From the NCBI RefSeq assembly GCF_900454495.1, contig NZ_UGSI01000001.1, positions 1,674,001 to 1,738,000 on the forward strand: DNA of 64,000 nucleotides. The letters are read 5' to 3'. The notes beneath the pieces are model-generated. The model searched no databases. It was not told where the DNA came from and saw only the letters and a list, made by a program, of their open reading frames with translations. This document shows positions 43,651-55,400 of the stretch, piece by piece. The DNA comes from Paenibacillus macerans (GTDB lineage: Bacteria; Bacillota; Bacilli; Paenibacillales; Paenibacillaceae). Position 1 is the stretch's first letter. The number at the start of each line of letters is the position of its first letter. Both the position numbers and the translations under genes were made by a program.

Positions 43651-46600
43651 GTAAACCTGGATCGTCGCACGATCCTGCGGATTAATAAATTGCATCGCCT
43701 GCAGCGTCCGCTTTAGCAGGGCGGCGCTTTGCGCGCGGGTCACATGTTCCCGGGGACCGAACGTCCTCTCACTCAAACCGTGAATAACGGAAGCTTCGGC
43801 CAGCCGCTTCACCGCGTCCCGCGCCCACGGCGCGATGTCCGCAGCGTCGGCGAACGTTTTCGGCGTCACGTCCGCAACCGGTGCAGCTCCGGCATACACC
43901 ATCGCCCTGACGATCATAACCGCTGCCTGTTCGCGGGTAATGGGTTCCATCGATCGGAAGGTCCCGTCCTCGAAGCCGTCGATCAGCTGCGCCTCATGAG
44001 CCGCCCGGACGGCTCCCGCATACCATGCACCAGGAGCCACGTCCCGGAAAGGCGCCGCTCCGTTCGGTTCATCGTCCAGACCGAGAGCCCGCACGAGCAT
44101 AGCGGCAAATTCGGCGCGGCTGACAGAATCGTCCGGCACAAACAGGCCTTGCCCTCTCCCTTCAATAAGCAGCTTGTTCGCCATCAGGACGATATCCTCT
44201 TGCGCCCAATGCCCGTTCACATCCGCAAACGAATGATCTGTTTCAATCACCGCATAAGCTCCGTCGTAAGGCGATCGGATCGTCACCAGACCGTTGTTCG
44301 AGAAAATGGACGGGACAAATCGGATGCGCCCGTTTTCGTCGATGCGCACGGCCGTCGCCTGGTACGGATTGGCGGGTTCGGGCAGATGAGCCGTCAGAAG
44401 CGCGTACGTCGGGGTCCAATCGATGCTGTCTCCGTGTTTGGCCTGAAGCATATAAACGATCGGATGCGGGAGCAGCAACTCTCCTTCGACCCTCGCGATC
44501 GGATCGTTCCAATCGACTCCGGCGAAACCCTCAGCCGCCGCGATCATGAAGGTAACGGTCTCCTCCTCCGAAACGCCTTGCAGGACATGGAGCGGAATGC
44601 GCAGGCCGTTCCCGTTGACGCTCCATTCCAATCGTGCGTCCTGACGAAGTTTCACCGCATTGAGCAGCGGGGCCGCTGGAAGATCCATTTCAACCGCATC
44701 TCCAATGTCTTGCGCTTCGATCAGGATGCCTTCGGGATCGGCTGCGAAAGCTTCGGACACCTGCTCCGCCGTCGGGAAAATCCGGATTACGCGCTGCCCT
44801 CCGGCCGTTTCATACGATGCGTCGACCCATTTGACCACACCGTTGATCCTGACATTCACCTGGAAAATGCCCGCTGACCCACCGCTTCCCGAAGATTCGT
44901 CCGTTCCCGGGTCCCCCGGATTTCCGGAGTCGTCGGAGCCGCTGGAGCCGTCTTCAGGAGCCGTGACCGTCACCGTGCGCGTCACTTCCTCGGCGGCATT
45001 GCCGGATGGATCTTCCACACTGTACCGTAGCGTATACACCCCCGCTTTGCCGGTATCCACCATTCCGATCACGACAATGAGATGAGAGACATCCCCGTAA
45101 TAGGCATCGGTCGCCTGCGCTCCGGGATCGGCAAACGCTGCGCCGAACGGCACGCTCATGACGGGATCGCCGAGCAGCGTGAGGACAGGAGGCTGCGTAT
45201 CTTGCACATAGACCGTGCGCGTCACGGTCGCGGCTGCGTTACCCGCAGTATCTGAAACGTCATAAGAGAGTGAATAAGTGCCAAGTACCGATGTCTCCAC
45301 CGCTCCGGTCACCTGAATCGACGCGGTCAGATCGCCATCCTGCACATCGTACGCCGTTGCGCCGGGATCGGCAAACGGACTGTTCGCTTCCACCGTCATC
45401 GGATTCGGCCCGATTAATTCAATCGCCGGTTCGTCTCCGTCGTACACGTACACGTCACGGGTCACCGTGGCGGTATTCCCGGCGCGGTCCGCAGCCGTAT
45501 ATTGAACAGTGTAATTTCCGAGGCGCGCCGTATCCACGGTGCCCGAGATCATGATACTTGAGCTCGGAATCGCGCCGTCGATCACATCAAGCGCAGACGC
45601 GCCCGGTTCTGCATATGTCCCGCCTTGCGGGATATGCATCGGATTACTGCCGTTCAGCGTGACGACCGGCGCCGTGTTGTCCAGCACGAACACGTCTGAT
45701 ACCGTGTAAGTGACATTCCCAACCAGATCCTGCGCGCGGATATGCAAATACCAGTTGCCGTCTCCGCTTGTCTGCCTTAACGTGTCGCCGTTCGCAAAGA
45801 CGTTCCAGCCGTCTGCGGGAGGGGCCGTGCTTTGCGACCACGCGTATTGCAGCGAGGCCGCGTCAACACCGCTCTCCGCATCATTCACGGTTACGGTGCT
45901 TTCCGCGTTTTGAGCAGGCGTCGCATTGCCGTTCGCGACGATCTGAACGTCGGGAGGCGTATCGTCCCGCAACACCGTGATCGTATACGTCCGAGGCGGC
46001 TTCAAATACGGCTCAACCCGAACAGGAATGACCGTCGACGCTCCCGGGACGTTGACCGTTGCCGCAGTCCCGCTGGCATGCGGCTGGTTGACGACGTATA
46101 ACTCGGCATGAGCCGTATCCGCCAGCGTTGCCGTCATCTGCACGCTCGATACAGACGGATCGATGTAACAGGTATAAGCGGTGACCGAAGGGGAAAATGC
46201 GGGATTCAGACCTCCGTGCTGCACCGTCAGCCCGCTCAGACGGTCATCGCCCGGTATGTTCAACTGACCATAGTTACCAGATCCCCAGGCGACGACCGTG
46301 CCATCCGCTTTCAGCGCCATCGAATTCCGCATGCCCGCCGCGATGGCCACCACCCCGTCAAGACCGGCCGGCACGTTCGCCTGGCCGAAATTATTGTCGC
46401 CCCAACCGACGATGGTGCCGTCCGATTTCAGCGCCAGCGAATGAACCTCTCCCGCCGCGATCGCCGCCACCCCGTTAAGCCCTGCCGGCACGTTCGCCTG
46501 GCCGAGGAAATTCTCGCCCCAGGCGACGACGGTGCCGTCCGATTTCAGCGCCAAAGAATGTCTCTCCCCCGCCGCGATGGCCACCACCCCGTCAAGACCG

Positions 46601-47997
46601 GCCGGCGCGTTCCTCTGTCCATAGGAATTCGATCCCCAGGAGACGATGGTGCCGTCCGACTTTAAAGCCAGCGAATGATGCATGCCCGCTGCGATCGCCG
46701 TCACCCCTTCAAGACCGGCCGGCACGTTCGACTGATCAGAGTTATTATATCCCCAGGCGACGACCGTGCCGTCCGATTTCAGCGCCAGCGAATGCCACCC
46801 ATTCGCCGCGATCGCCACAACCCCGTCAAGACCGGCCGGCACGTTCCTCTGCCCCCGGCTGTTATCTCCCCAGACAACGACGGTGCCGTCCGCTTTCAGC
46901 GCCAGCGAATGATCCACTCCAGCCGCGATCGCCGTCACCCCTTCAAGCCCGGCCGGGACGTTCGTCTGACCATAATAATTGTATCCCCAAGCGACGACGG
47001 TTCCGTCCGACTTTAAAGCCAGCGAATGAGAGTATCCCGCCGCAATCCCGGTTCCCTTGACAGGCTTGGCAAGCCCGGCCGGAACGTTCGACTGACCATA
47101 GCTATTATATCCCCAAGCGACGATAGTTCCATCTGACTTTAAAGCCAATGAATGCTGATCTCCCGCTGCGATCGCCGCCACCCCGTCAAGTTCGGTCGGC
47201 ACGTTCGATTGACCATAGGCATTGCGTCCCCAGGCGACGACGGTTCCGTCCGATTTCAGCGCCAGCGAATGATACCCGCCCGCCGCGATGGCCGTCACCC
47301 CGTCAAGCCCGGCCGGCACGCTCGTCTGACCATTAACATTCGATCCCCAGACGACGACGGTGCCGTCAGATTTCAGCGCCAGCGAATGATTCATTCCCGC
47401 CGCGATTGCTACAACCCCGTCAAGCCCGGCCGGCACGTTCAACTGACCAGTGTTATTACGTCCCCAGGCAACAATGGATCCGTCCGACTTTAAAGCCAGT
47501 GAATGATGAGATCCCGCCGCGATTGCCACAACCCCGTCGAGCCCGATCGGCACATTCAATTGACCATCGGTATTCGATCCCCAGACGACGACGGTGCCGT
47601 CCGCTCTAAGCGCCAGCGAATGATCCAATCCGGCCGCGATGGCTACAACCCCGTCAAGCCCGGCCGGCACGTTCGACTGACCAGAGTTATTATATCCCCA
47701 AGCAACAATGGATCCGTCCGACTTTAAAGCCAGTGAATGATAATATCCCGCGGCAATTGACGTCACTCCGTCAAGCGCGGCCGGCACGTTCAACTGACCA
47801 AAGTTATTATATCCCCAGGCGACGACAGTGCCGTTAGATTTCAGCGCGAGTGAATGCCCGAGTCCCCCCGAGACTTTCACATACGGGCTTCCCTTGCCCG
47901 CTTGCGCCGCCCCGACACCGTAGGGAATCGCCGAAATCAGCAGCAACATGAAAGATAGAATAAGAGAAATGAGCTTTCGACTTTTAAAAAACAACAT
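43627..47997 (-). CDS. RCC1-repeat, Ig-like, SLH-anchored cell-surface protein
   Basis: 1456 residues from ATG 47997 (GGGGTG 6 bases upstream). Order: signal peptide (LISLILSFMLLLISAIPYG…AQA); 14 RCC1-like repeats of 39 residues (HSLALKSDGTVVAWGxN…GQxNVPAGLDGVxAIAAG), enough for two seven-bladed propellers; a cadherin-like beta-sandwich (LSGLTVQHGGLNPAF); an Ig-like domain; three DUF5011-type Ig repeats (PVVTLNGSNPM…, PAIELIGPNPM…, PVLTLLGDPVM…); a Ser/Gly/Asp-rich linker; an unassigned domain; and three SLH domains (FADVNGHWAQEDI, FRDVAPGAWYAGAV, FADAADIAPWARDAV) that bind pyruvylated wall polymer. A surface adhesion or binding role is likely. It is transcribed towards the iron operon. Confidence 0.9.
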   Translation of the reverse strand: MLFFKSRKLISLILSFMLLLISAIPYGVGAAQAGKGSPYVKVSGGLGHSLALKSNGTVVAWGYNNFGQLNVPAALDGVTSIAAGYYHSLALKSDGSIVAWGYNNSGQSNVPAGLDGVVAIAAGLDHSLALRADGTVVVWGSNTDGQLNVPIGLDGVVAIAAGSHHSLALKSDGSIVAWGRNNTGQLNVPAGLDGVVAIAAGMNHSLALKSDGTVVVWGSNVNGQTSVPAGLDGVTAIAAGGYHSLALKSDGTVVAWGRNAYGQSNVPTELDGVAAIAAGDQHSLALKSDGTIVAWGYNSYGQSNVPAGLAKPVKGTGIAAGYSHSLALKSDGTVVAWGYNYYGQTNVPAGLEGVTAIAAGVDHSLALKADGTVVVWGDNSRGQRNVPAGLDGVVAIAANGWHSLALKSDGTVVAWGYNNSDQSNVPAGLEGVTAIAAGMHHSLALKSDGTIVSWGSNSYGQRNAPAGLDGVVAIAAGERHSLALKSDGTVVAWGENFLGQANVPAGLNGVAAIAAGEVHSLALKSDGTIVGWGDNNFGQANVPAGLDGVVAIAAGMRNSMALKADGTVVAWGSGNYGQLNIPGDDRLSGLTVQHGGLNPAFSPSVTAYTCYIDPSVSSVQMTATLADTAHAELYVVNQPHASGTAATVNVPGASTVIPVRVEPYLKPPRTYTITVLRDDTPPDVQIVANGNATPAQNAESTVTVNDAESGVDAASLQYAWSQSTAPPADGWNVFANGDTLRQTSGDGNWYLHIRAQDLVGNVTYTVSDVFVLDNTAPVVTLNGSNPMHIPQGGTYAEPGASALDVIDGAIPSSSIMISGTVDTARLGNYTVQYTAADRAGNTATVTRDVYVYDGDEPAIELIGPNPMTVEANSPFADPGATAYDVQDGDLTASIQVTGAVETSVLGTYSLSYDVSDTAGNAAATVTRTVYVQDTQPPVLTLLGDPVMSVPFGAAFADPGAQATDAYYGDVSHLIVVIGMVDTGKAGVYTLRYSVEDPSGNAAEEVTRTVTVTAPEDGSSGSDDSGNPGDPGTDESSGSGGSAGIFQVNVRINGVVKWVDASYETAGGQRVIRIFPTAEQVSEAFAADPEGILIEAQDIGDAVEMDLPAAPLLNAVKLRQDARLEWSVNGNGLRIPLHVLQGVSEEETVTFMIAAAEGFAGVDWNDPIARVEGELLLPHPIVYMLQAKHGDSIDWTPTYALLTAHLPEPANPYQATAVRIDENGRIRFVPSIFSNNGLVTIRSPYDGAYAVIETDHSFADVNGHWAQEDIVLMANKLLIEGRGQGLFVPDDSVSRAEFAAMLVRALGLDDEPNGAAPFRDVAPGAWYAGAVRAAHEAQLIDGFEDGTFRSMEPITREQAAVMIVRAMVYAGAAPVADVTPKTFADAADIAPWARDAVKRLAEASVIHGLSERTFGPREHVTRAQSAALLKRTLQAMQFINPQDRATIQVYRSFLQPG
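46250..47880 (-). repeat. 14 tandem 117-bp repeats encoding RCC1-like blades
   Basis: The unit encodes 39 residues with HSLALKSDG and GQxNVPAGL as its most constant parts; the seventh unit has 42 residues. Nucleotide identity between units is high (by eye 80-90%), so repeat number could change by recombination. The spacing and lack of unique spacers rule out CRISPR. Confidence 0.9.
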
Positions 47998-48281
47998 AAT
48001 CGACACCCCGCATTCTGTATACCGGTTAGCTTGTATCATTCTTCCGGATTTTTCTGGTCCATTCCCTGTGCATCGTATCAATCCAGTATAGCGGTTTTGA
48101 AGCAGACTCCGCGTGCCGTCGGGAACAAAATCATACTGTACGGTACGGTTTGATTATCACTATAAATGGAGTTACACTTTCTGTCAAGACGACAGCATTA
48201 GCGCGCCGCATTGACCTGACTTGTGCGATGTGGAATAATTTGAACAAGCCAAACAAAACAGGGAGGAGTGATCTGGACCCT

Positions 48282-48908
48282 ATGGCAAATCTGTCGCCGC
48301 GGGAAGCGGCAAAGCGCAAACAAATTTTGACGGCTGCCCGCAGCCTGTTCCTGACCCGGGGATACGCCGGAACGAGCATGGATCTCGTCACCCTGGAAGC
48401 CGGTATATCCAAGCAGACGCTGTATCGCTATTACGCCACCAAAGAAGCGCTGTTCTCCGACCTGCTGAGCCAGGTGATCCACGAGCTTACGGAGGAGAAG
48501 CAGCCGTCGCTGGCGAGCTTGCCCCTGCCCGAAAACCGGGAACAGCTCTTCGATATTCTGCTGATGATGGCCCGGGTCATCGCCATAAAGCTGAGCGACC
48601 CGCTGTATCTATCGATTCTTCGCATTGTTTTCGCGGAATCGGTCCGCTTCCCCGAGCTCGGGGAGCTGCTCCTTGATTCCTTTCCTAAAAGCACCGGAAT
48701 ATTGACGGACCTGCTGAAGAAGTGCAAGGAAACGGGGTTGGTGAAGCTGGAAGACGGAGATGTGGAAATGTCGATGCGAATGTTCATTGGGCCGATGATC
48801 GGCCATGCCTTCTTCGTTGGACTGCTCGGCGGCGCTTCCGCGCCAGAGCCTATGCCGGAGGAGGATCTGAAGCGGCTGTGCCGAATTTATGCGGAGTCTG
48901 TTACTTGA
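48282..48908 (+). CDS. TetR/AcrR-family regulator
   Basis: 208 residues from ATG 48282. The N-terminal HTH is typical: ILTAARSLFLTRGYAGTSMDLVTLEAGISKQTLYRYYATKEALF. The C-terminal part is of the TetR_C type used by AcrR-like regulators (LYLSILRIVFAESVRFPELGELL…). GGGAGGAG lies 13 bases before the ATG, so a CTG three codons earlier could also start. Target genes are not evident: both flanking genes are convergent or divergent SLH genes. Confidence 0.88.
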   Translation: MANLSPREAAKRKQILTAARSLFLTRGYAGTSMDLVTLEAGISKQTLYRYYATKEALFSDLLSQVIHELTEEKQPSLASLPLPENREQLFDILLMMARVIAIKLSDPLYLSILRIVFAESVRFPELGELLLDSFPKSTGILTDLLKKCKETGLVKLEDGDVEMSMRMFIGPMIGHAFFVGLLGGASAPEPMPEEDLKRLCRIYAESVT

Positions 48909-49168
48909 TTCGTTGCGCGGGGAAGCATCTCCTGCGCTTCTCTCGATCGCTTCCTCCGCTTCTCAATTTCAACGGGGATCGCATGATGATGGTACGGATG
49001 TATCATACATGCTCCGGCCGTAGTAAATAACATCAATAAAATCGTACGATCTTGCGGTTTTCTGTTGTTGGATGACCATAGCTTCAACTACCTTGGCTAT
49101 GATGGAGTACGAGGAATAGCCTGAGATAGTTCAGCAGAGCGTTCATTGAAGTGCCTGACATACATAAT

Positions 49169-49207
49169 AGCCGCACTCACCAATAAGATGCCTTGGTGGG
49201 CGCGGCT
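49169..49207. terminator. Hairpin downstream of the PQQ-SLH gene
   Basis: AGCCGC-a-CTCACCAA and TTGGTGgG-c-GCGGCT pair across a 10-nt loop, 24 bp after the PQQ-SLH stop. No long T run follows on either strand, so it is a weaker terminator candidate. The rest of the 322-bp gap 48909-49230 shows nothing else. Confidence 0.5.
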
Positions 49208-49230
49208 CCTGTCAACCATGAATACCAATG

Positions 49231-52200
49231 TTATGTTTGTTGATCTAACAATCTTAACAGGCTGACCACTGCTTCTGCACGCGTCACTGGCTCATTCGGT
49301 GCAAAATAGTTGTTACTCCGGCCGATCAGGATGCCGTGCGAATGAAGCGTTTCAACAGCTTGTTTCGCCCAATCGGCAATCAGATGATCATCGGCAAAGC
49401 TCGTTCGTTCCGTTACCGGCAAGTCTTCATCGATCATTCGTGCAAGCACCGCCGCCATCTCCACGCGGGACATCAGTCGCTGTGGCCGAAAGCTGCCATC
49501 TGCAAAACCTTTCACGATGTTTGCCTCAGTCGCTATAGCGATAGCCCGTTTGGCCCATTCTCCGATTTGCTCCCGGTCGCTGTACGAAAGGGAATTGTTG
49601 TCCTTGTTCTCTCCGTTAAGCTGCAACGCGTTGATCACCATAACGATAAATTCCTCTCGCGTAACGGAACGATCAGGGCGAAAGGTTCCATCCGGATATC
49701 CGTTGATGAACCCCAGTTCCACAGCGCGTCGAATCGCGCTTTCTGCCCAATGCCCGGCAATATCAGAAAATGGCATCGACGATTCATGAGCAGCCGTCTC
49801 TCGAATCACGGTCAGCGTATATCGCTTCTCGGTACCGTCTTCCGCACGAACGACAAACGTGAACTCATTGTTGCCGCTTGCCAGCTTCTTGCTGATCGGC
49901 GCCGAGCGTGACAAACGTACACCATCAACGTACACTTCGGCCGCATCGTGCGCTGCTTGAGCAGTAAATACCATTTCCTCTGCATCTGTAAATACGGTGT
50001 AATCATACACATCAGGAACAAACGAAGGTTGTAAAGTTAACATCCGACCGTTTGCCACTATTTCCAGTGATGAAAGCGTGGCATCGTTGGAAACACGATC
50101 CGTACGGGAAGACGATGATGACGATGATCTTCGCTTGCGCTCGTCCAGCACGATCACACTTACCTTCGCCTTGATATTCAGCGGATTGTTCACCCACTCA
50201 GTCAATTGCAAGGTGCCTATAAATTCATAACGACCAGCCACCTTGCCATTGTATTCAGGGTGAACTTCATTCCAGCTCACTTGCACCTCAATCGTGCGAA
50301 GATCGTCCAACGTAACATACACCGAATCGGGTACGGAAACATCCTGCAACTTCGTGTTATAAGGCACATATATCGTATCTGGCCTTTGAATTTCCGCAAT
50401 CGTTAGCAGGCGCTCAATGTATAAAGAATAAGTGCGCTCCTCCTGTTCATTTTCTGATATGACTTGGATATAAATCGAATTGTCACCAATCTCGAGCACC
50501 GCTTCTTGCCCGCCAATCACCTCATACGATGCCGATGAGTCGTAAGTCGAAGCTGTTACTGTCACGCGATCCATTGAATAAGGTACCGTCAAATAATAAG
50601 TAAACAGATCCGGATTGAAATTTTCTAAAATTTTACCATTGATTCGAATCTCAGACAACTTGGCATTCGACCCCGGCAAAACACGAACCTGCAGCTTTAC
50701 CTTCAATTTATCCGGGTTCAGATAATATTCGGGCAATTGCAAGCTTCCAGATATCCAATATGTCCCGGATTGATCCGGATTGTAATCAGAATTCTCTATT
50801 TCCCAATTGACTCCCACATCCGGCTCCAATGTCTCGTTGTGCAGTTGTAAAGAAACCTCGGTTGGCAAATATTGCGCTAGTTGCTCGCTCGTGATATGCT
50901 TGCTTACTTCAAGCGTATTGAGATCATTCACCGCTTTTACCACAGCATACGGCGTTGCGCTAACCGGTTCTGACAACTGGCTTCTGCTATTCCCTTCGGT
51001 AACGGCTTGCACAGCAAACCAATATGTTGTCCCTGCCTTTAACTCATCGGCCAGCCATGATGTGTCCTTAAGCGGCTCGTCATTTAATGGCTTCCAGTTC
51101 GATAAATCCTTCGTATCCGGCGGCTCTGATCCTGTAGCCATATAGATTGCGTAAGCGGAGGCATCAGAAACCGCCTCCCACTCAAGCTGCACAGACCCTT
51201 CTCCAGCATTTGCCGTTACGTTAGTCGGAGCATCTATATCAACCTGCCCGATCGCATATAAATGTCCATCGTAAGAGCCCACATAAATCGTACCATCGGC
51301 ACCGATGGCCGCTGATGAAGTAATCGAACCTTCAGCCTGAAATGACCAACGCAAATTGCCCGCTGAATCTATCGCGTACAAATTGCTGTCGTGAGTTCCG
51401 ACATAAAGGATGCCATTGGCATCGACAATCGGCGTAGCATAAGTAACATATCCAAATTCCGCTGACCATTCGGGGCTAACGTCATCCGCCGCTTGTTGCG
51501 GCGCAAATGCATAGAGCGCCAAACCAGTCTTTAAATAGATCGTACCGTCAGCTCCGATAACCGGAGTGCTGTAGATAGAATCTTTTGCATCAAACCTCCA
51601 TTGTAATTGACCCGACGAATCCAGTACATATAAATTCCCATCCTCTGAACCCAGGTAGATCGTCCCATCAGTTCCGATTGCCGGTGTCGCTCTGATCCCG
51701 CTGCCCGTTTCAGTTTCAAAGGTCCATTTCGGCTTGACATCATCCGCATCTTGCTCCGGTTCAAATGCATAGAGAATACCGTCGGAATCCGCCACATAGA
51801 TCTTGCCATCAGCTGCAATTACCGGGGACGACCTGATCATCGGCCAAAATGCTGATATTTTGTATGCCCACTTTTCCCTTCCCGTGTCTCCATCGTCGGA
51901 AATTGCATGAAAAGTACCGCCCTGGGTTGCGACATAAATCGTCCCGTCCGCCCCGATGGCTGGTGAAGGGGACACGAAAACCGGTGACCCCATTTTCAAA
52001 TCCCATTTCAAAGTACCGTCTGGATGAATCGCATATAAATAACTGTCATCCCCCCCGACATAGATCGTCCCGTCGGCTCCGATGGATGGCGACGAATAAA
52101 TGCCGGGGTTGCCAAAATCACTGCCATGGATCGCAAATTTCCATTTCTGCTCGCCACTCGCCGTCAACGCATACAAATGCCCGTCGTCTGAGCCGACATA

Positions 52201-52479
52201 AATTGTACCGTCTGCAGCGATCGCCGGTGATGAACGTACACGACCTTCAGTTTTAAATGACCATTTCATATCAAACGCTTCGCTGCCGGAAAACCTCGAC
52301 TGTCTCGTCCAGTTAAACGCCGTCGGTTGAATCGCTTCCAGGTCATATTTCCCTTACTCATATCCAGAGCCTTGTTTAAACGGCTCAACTGCAGATACTT
52401 CAACGCCGCCATCGACAAGCATAATGGCCATACAACAAAAAATAGCGAATAACAGATTGAATGTTTTCTTTTTCTCCAT
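49231..52479 (-). pseudogene. PQQ-propeller SLH surface protein interrupted by an in-frame TAA
   Basis: The ATG at 52479 directly follows the stop of the upstream SLH gene (TAAATG) and has AGGTGGG 8 bases upstream. It encodes a signal peptide (MEKKKTFNLLFAIFCCMAIM…VSA) and then meets TAA at 52354-52356 (codon 42). The same frame continues without a break (GKYDLEAIQPTAFNWTRQSR…) into ~1050 residues: about nine PQQ-like propeller repeats (GTIYVGSDDGHLYAL), an FN3 domain, Ig-like and cadherin-like domains and three SLH domains (FSDIAGHWAESAI, YSDREQIGEWAKRAI, FADDHLIADWAKQAV). The next Met (52269) would give a protein without signal peptide. One base change to GAA, CAA or AAA would repair it. 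Confidence 0.8.
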
Positions 52480-55400
52480 TTATATTTCCCACCTATCCAA
52501 CATTCTGACCAGCATTACAACCGCTTCTGCGCGGCTGGCCTTTTCGTCCGGTACGAAACGGTTTGCGCCGCGGCCATCGACAATGCCAAGTTTGCGGATG
52601 GCTTCAACCGCCCCTTTCGCCCACTGCGGAATCGCTTCATCATCGGCAAAACCGGTTGACGCATTATCGTTAAGCTGCTGCTTTAACGCCCGAGCGATCA
52701 TCATCGCCATCTCCGCACGGGTAATCTGCGCATTTGGCCGGAAGCTGCCATCGCTGTATCCGATCACGATGCCCGCTTGTGCGGCCTGCGCAACGGCTTG
52801 CCTGGCCCATCTGCCAATCTGGTCATGATCCGTGAATGTTAGCGCAGCACCGGTACCTTCCAGTTTCATCGCGCCTGCCAGCATCACAGTAAACTCGGCG
52901 CGAGTGACCGGGTTATTCGGCTTGAAGGTGCCATCCGGATAACCGCTGACGATCCCTTTCGCTGTGGCGCGCTTGATGTAGTCCTCCGCCCAGTGTCCGG
53001 CGATGTCTGTAAATGCAATAACCGGTTCGGTTGTCTTTGGCATTTCACGATATACGGTCAGCGTATAGGTTTTCTTCGTGCCGTCTTCTGCTTGTACCGT
53101 GAGCACAATTTTATTGTCGCCTTCCTCCAGATCGACCTGAATTCTATCCGCAACCACCTTGTCCTTCCATACCACTTTCGCCGCGGAGTGGGCTTCTTTG
53201 ATCACCATCTCAATTCGTTCGCTTTCTGTACGAGCGGTATATTCCGTTGTTTCCGACGCAAATGAGGGACTGAGCTTCAACTGTTTGCCCCCCGCCCATA
53301 CTTGCAGATCCGCAAGATCCGCATTGTTGGATAACATACGACCGCCCCCGCCACCACCGGAACCTCTGTTACCTCCTGGTGCTCTTGGTGTCGCTGTCGC
53401 TGCGTTGGAGAAATCGCTGGCTCCTTCTGCAGAGACAGCCTTCACTGCGAATACATACGTTGTTCCGTTCGTCAATCCGGTGACGATATAGGAGTTCGCT
53501 GGAACATTCGATTGAATGAGCTTCCAGTTCGCCGGATCGACCGGAGCTGATGTGCCTTCCGCTTGGTAAACCGCATAAGTCACGCTGCCTGTTCCCGTGA
53601 CAGCCTCCCACTTTAATGTAACGGAACGATCAGCCGACGAAGCTGTTAAATTCGCCGGTGCAGGTATCGTTGCAATCGTATATTGCTCTTCCATTACATC
53701 ACTGTCGAGCATACCGTCCTTCGCGGCAATTGCCTTGAGCGTCATCTCTGTTGTCACTTCGATGGGCACGGAATATTCGGTGCTGCTGCTCGCTGGTTCG
53801 CTGCCGTCCGTCGTGTAGTAGATTGTTGCTCCCTCGGTCGCCGTGCTCAATGTCACCCTTGTGCCAGACGGAACCGCACCGCCCGCAGGACTTGCCGCCG
53901 GCTTCGATACTTGCTCTGGCTGTTCTGCTTGTAAGAGACGCTTCACATGAAGGGTATAGGTGGCTTGCTCTTGTTGATCCTCTGCCGTTACCAGGATGTC
54001 AATTCGATTTGAGCCGACCTGCAGCGGTTGTACTCCGCCACGCACAACCTCGCCGACGACTTCATAGTTCGCAGCCGGATCGTAAGGTGCCGCTGTTACG
54101 GTCACTTGCTCCGTTGCATAAGGAACCACAACATCGTAGGTATAAATATCCGGATCAAAATGTGCCAACGGTTCTCCGTTCAGAGTAATGCCGCTCAGGC
54201 TCGCATTCGTATTCGGCCATACATGAACAGCGATTTTGGCTTGCAACTGTTGTGGATTGCGAACATATCCCGGCAATTGCAACTCCCCTGTAATCTCGTA
54301 CGTTCCGGCTTGATCCGGGTTATAATCGGCATGCTTCAGATCCCATTTCACATCTGCATCCATCGTGCCAGGCAAGCTCGATAATTGAATTGGAATATGT
54401 TCGGGAAGGTATGCCTCCAGCATTTCTGGTGCAACTCCCTTGCCAACCCCGATCGCAACGGGAGATGCGACAGCCGCAACCGTTGTATACGGCGTTTCGG
54501 ATGTTGGATCCGAATAGCCGCTTTCGCTCTCATCCTTCACGGTCGTTACAGCAAACCAATACAACTTTCCGGCAGTCAAATCGTCGACCGTATAGGACGT
54601 TCCTGTTACCGGTCCCTCATCATTGTCAACCATCCATCGGTCGACAACGGGAGTCGTACCTTCGTCAGCTTCTTGCCTATAGACGTTATAGCCATCGACC
54701 GCATCGGTTGCCGTCCAACTTAGCTCCACTTCCCCGTCTCCCGCTGTCGCCTGCAGGCCGGTTGGGGGGGCTTCAACGATAAGCGCCAGGGAATGGTAAT
54801 CGCCACCCGCAATCAACTGAATGTCTGACAAGCCCTCGATTTTCTTTGGCGTGGGTTGATCTTCCGTATCGCCATGCCCTAATTGGCCATACCTACCATA
54901 TCCAAACGAATACACATCTCCTGACTTCGTTAAAGCAAGGGAATGATTCCCCCCGGCAGCGATCGCCTGAACGTCCGACAAGCTCTCGATTTTCTTTGGC
55001 GTGGATTGATCTTCCGTATTGCCATGTCCTAATCGGCCATACATACCGCGTCCAAACGAGTACACGTCTCCTGACTTCGTTAAAGCAAGGGACTGATCTT
55101 CCCCGGCAGCTATCGCCTGAATGTCCGCCAAACCCTCGATTTTCTTTGGCGTGAGTTGATTTTCCTTATCGCCATGCCCTAATTGGCCATACATACCGCG
55201 TCCAAACGAGTACACGTCTCCTGACTTCGTTAAGGCAAGGGAATGATTATCCCCGGCAGCTATCGCCTGAATGTCCGACAAACCCTCGATTTTCTTTGGC
55301 GTGATGAGTTGACTATCCGTATTGCCATGTCCTAATTGGCCATACCTACCATATCCAAACGAATACACATCTCCTGACACCGTTAAAGCAAGGGAATGAT

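Noticed and set aside
46108..47493. Several plus-strand frames and regular ~117-bp repeats, first suspected to be a CRISPR array or repeat proteins
   Set aside because: The repeats encode RCC1 blades on the minus strand, units abut without unique spacers, and the plus-strand products are Arg/His-rich shadows.
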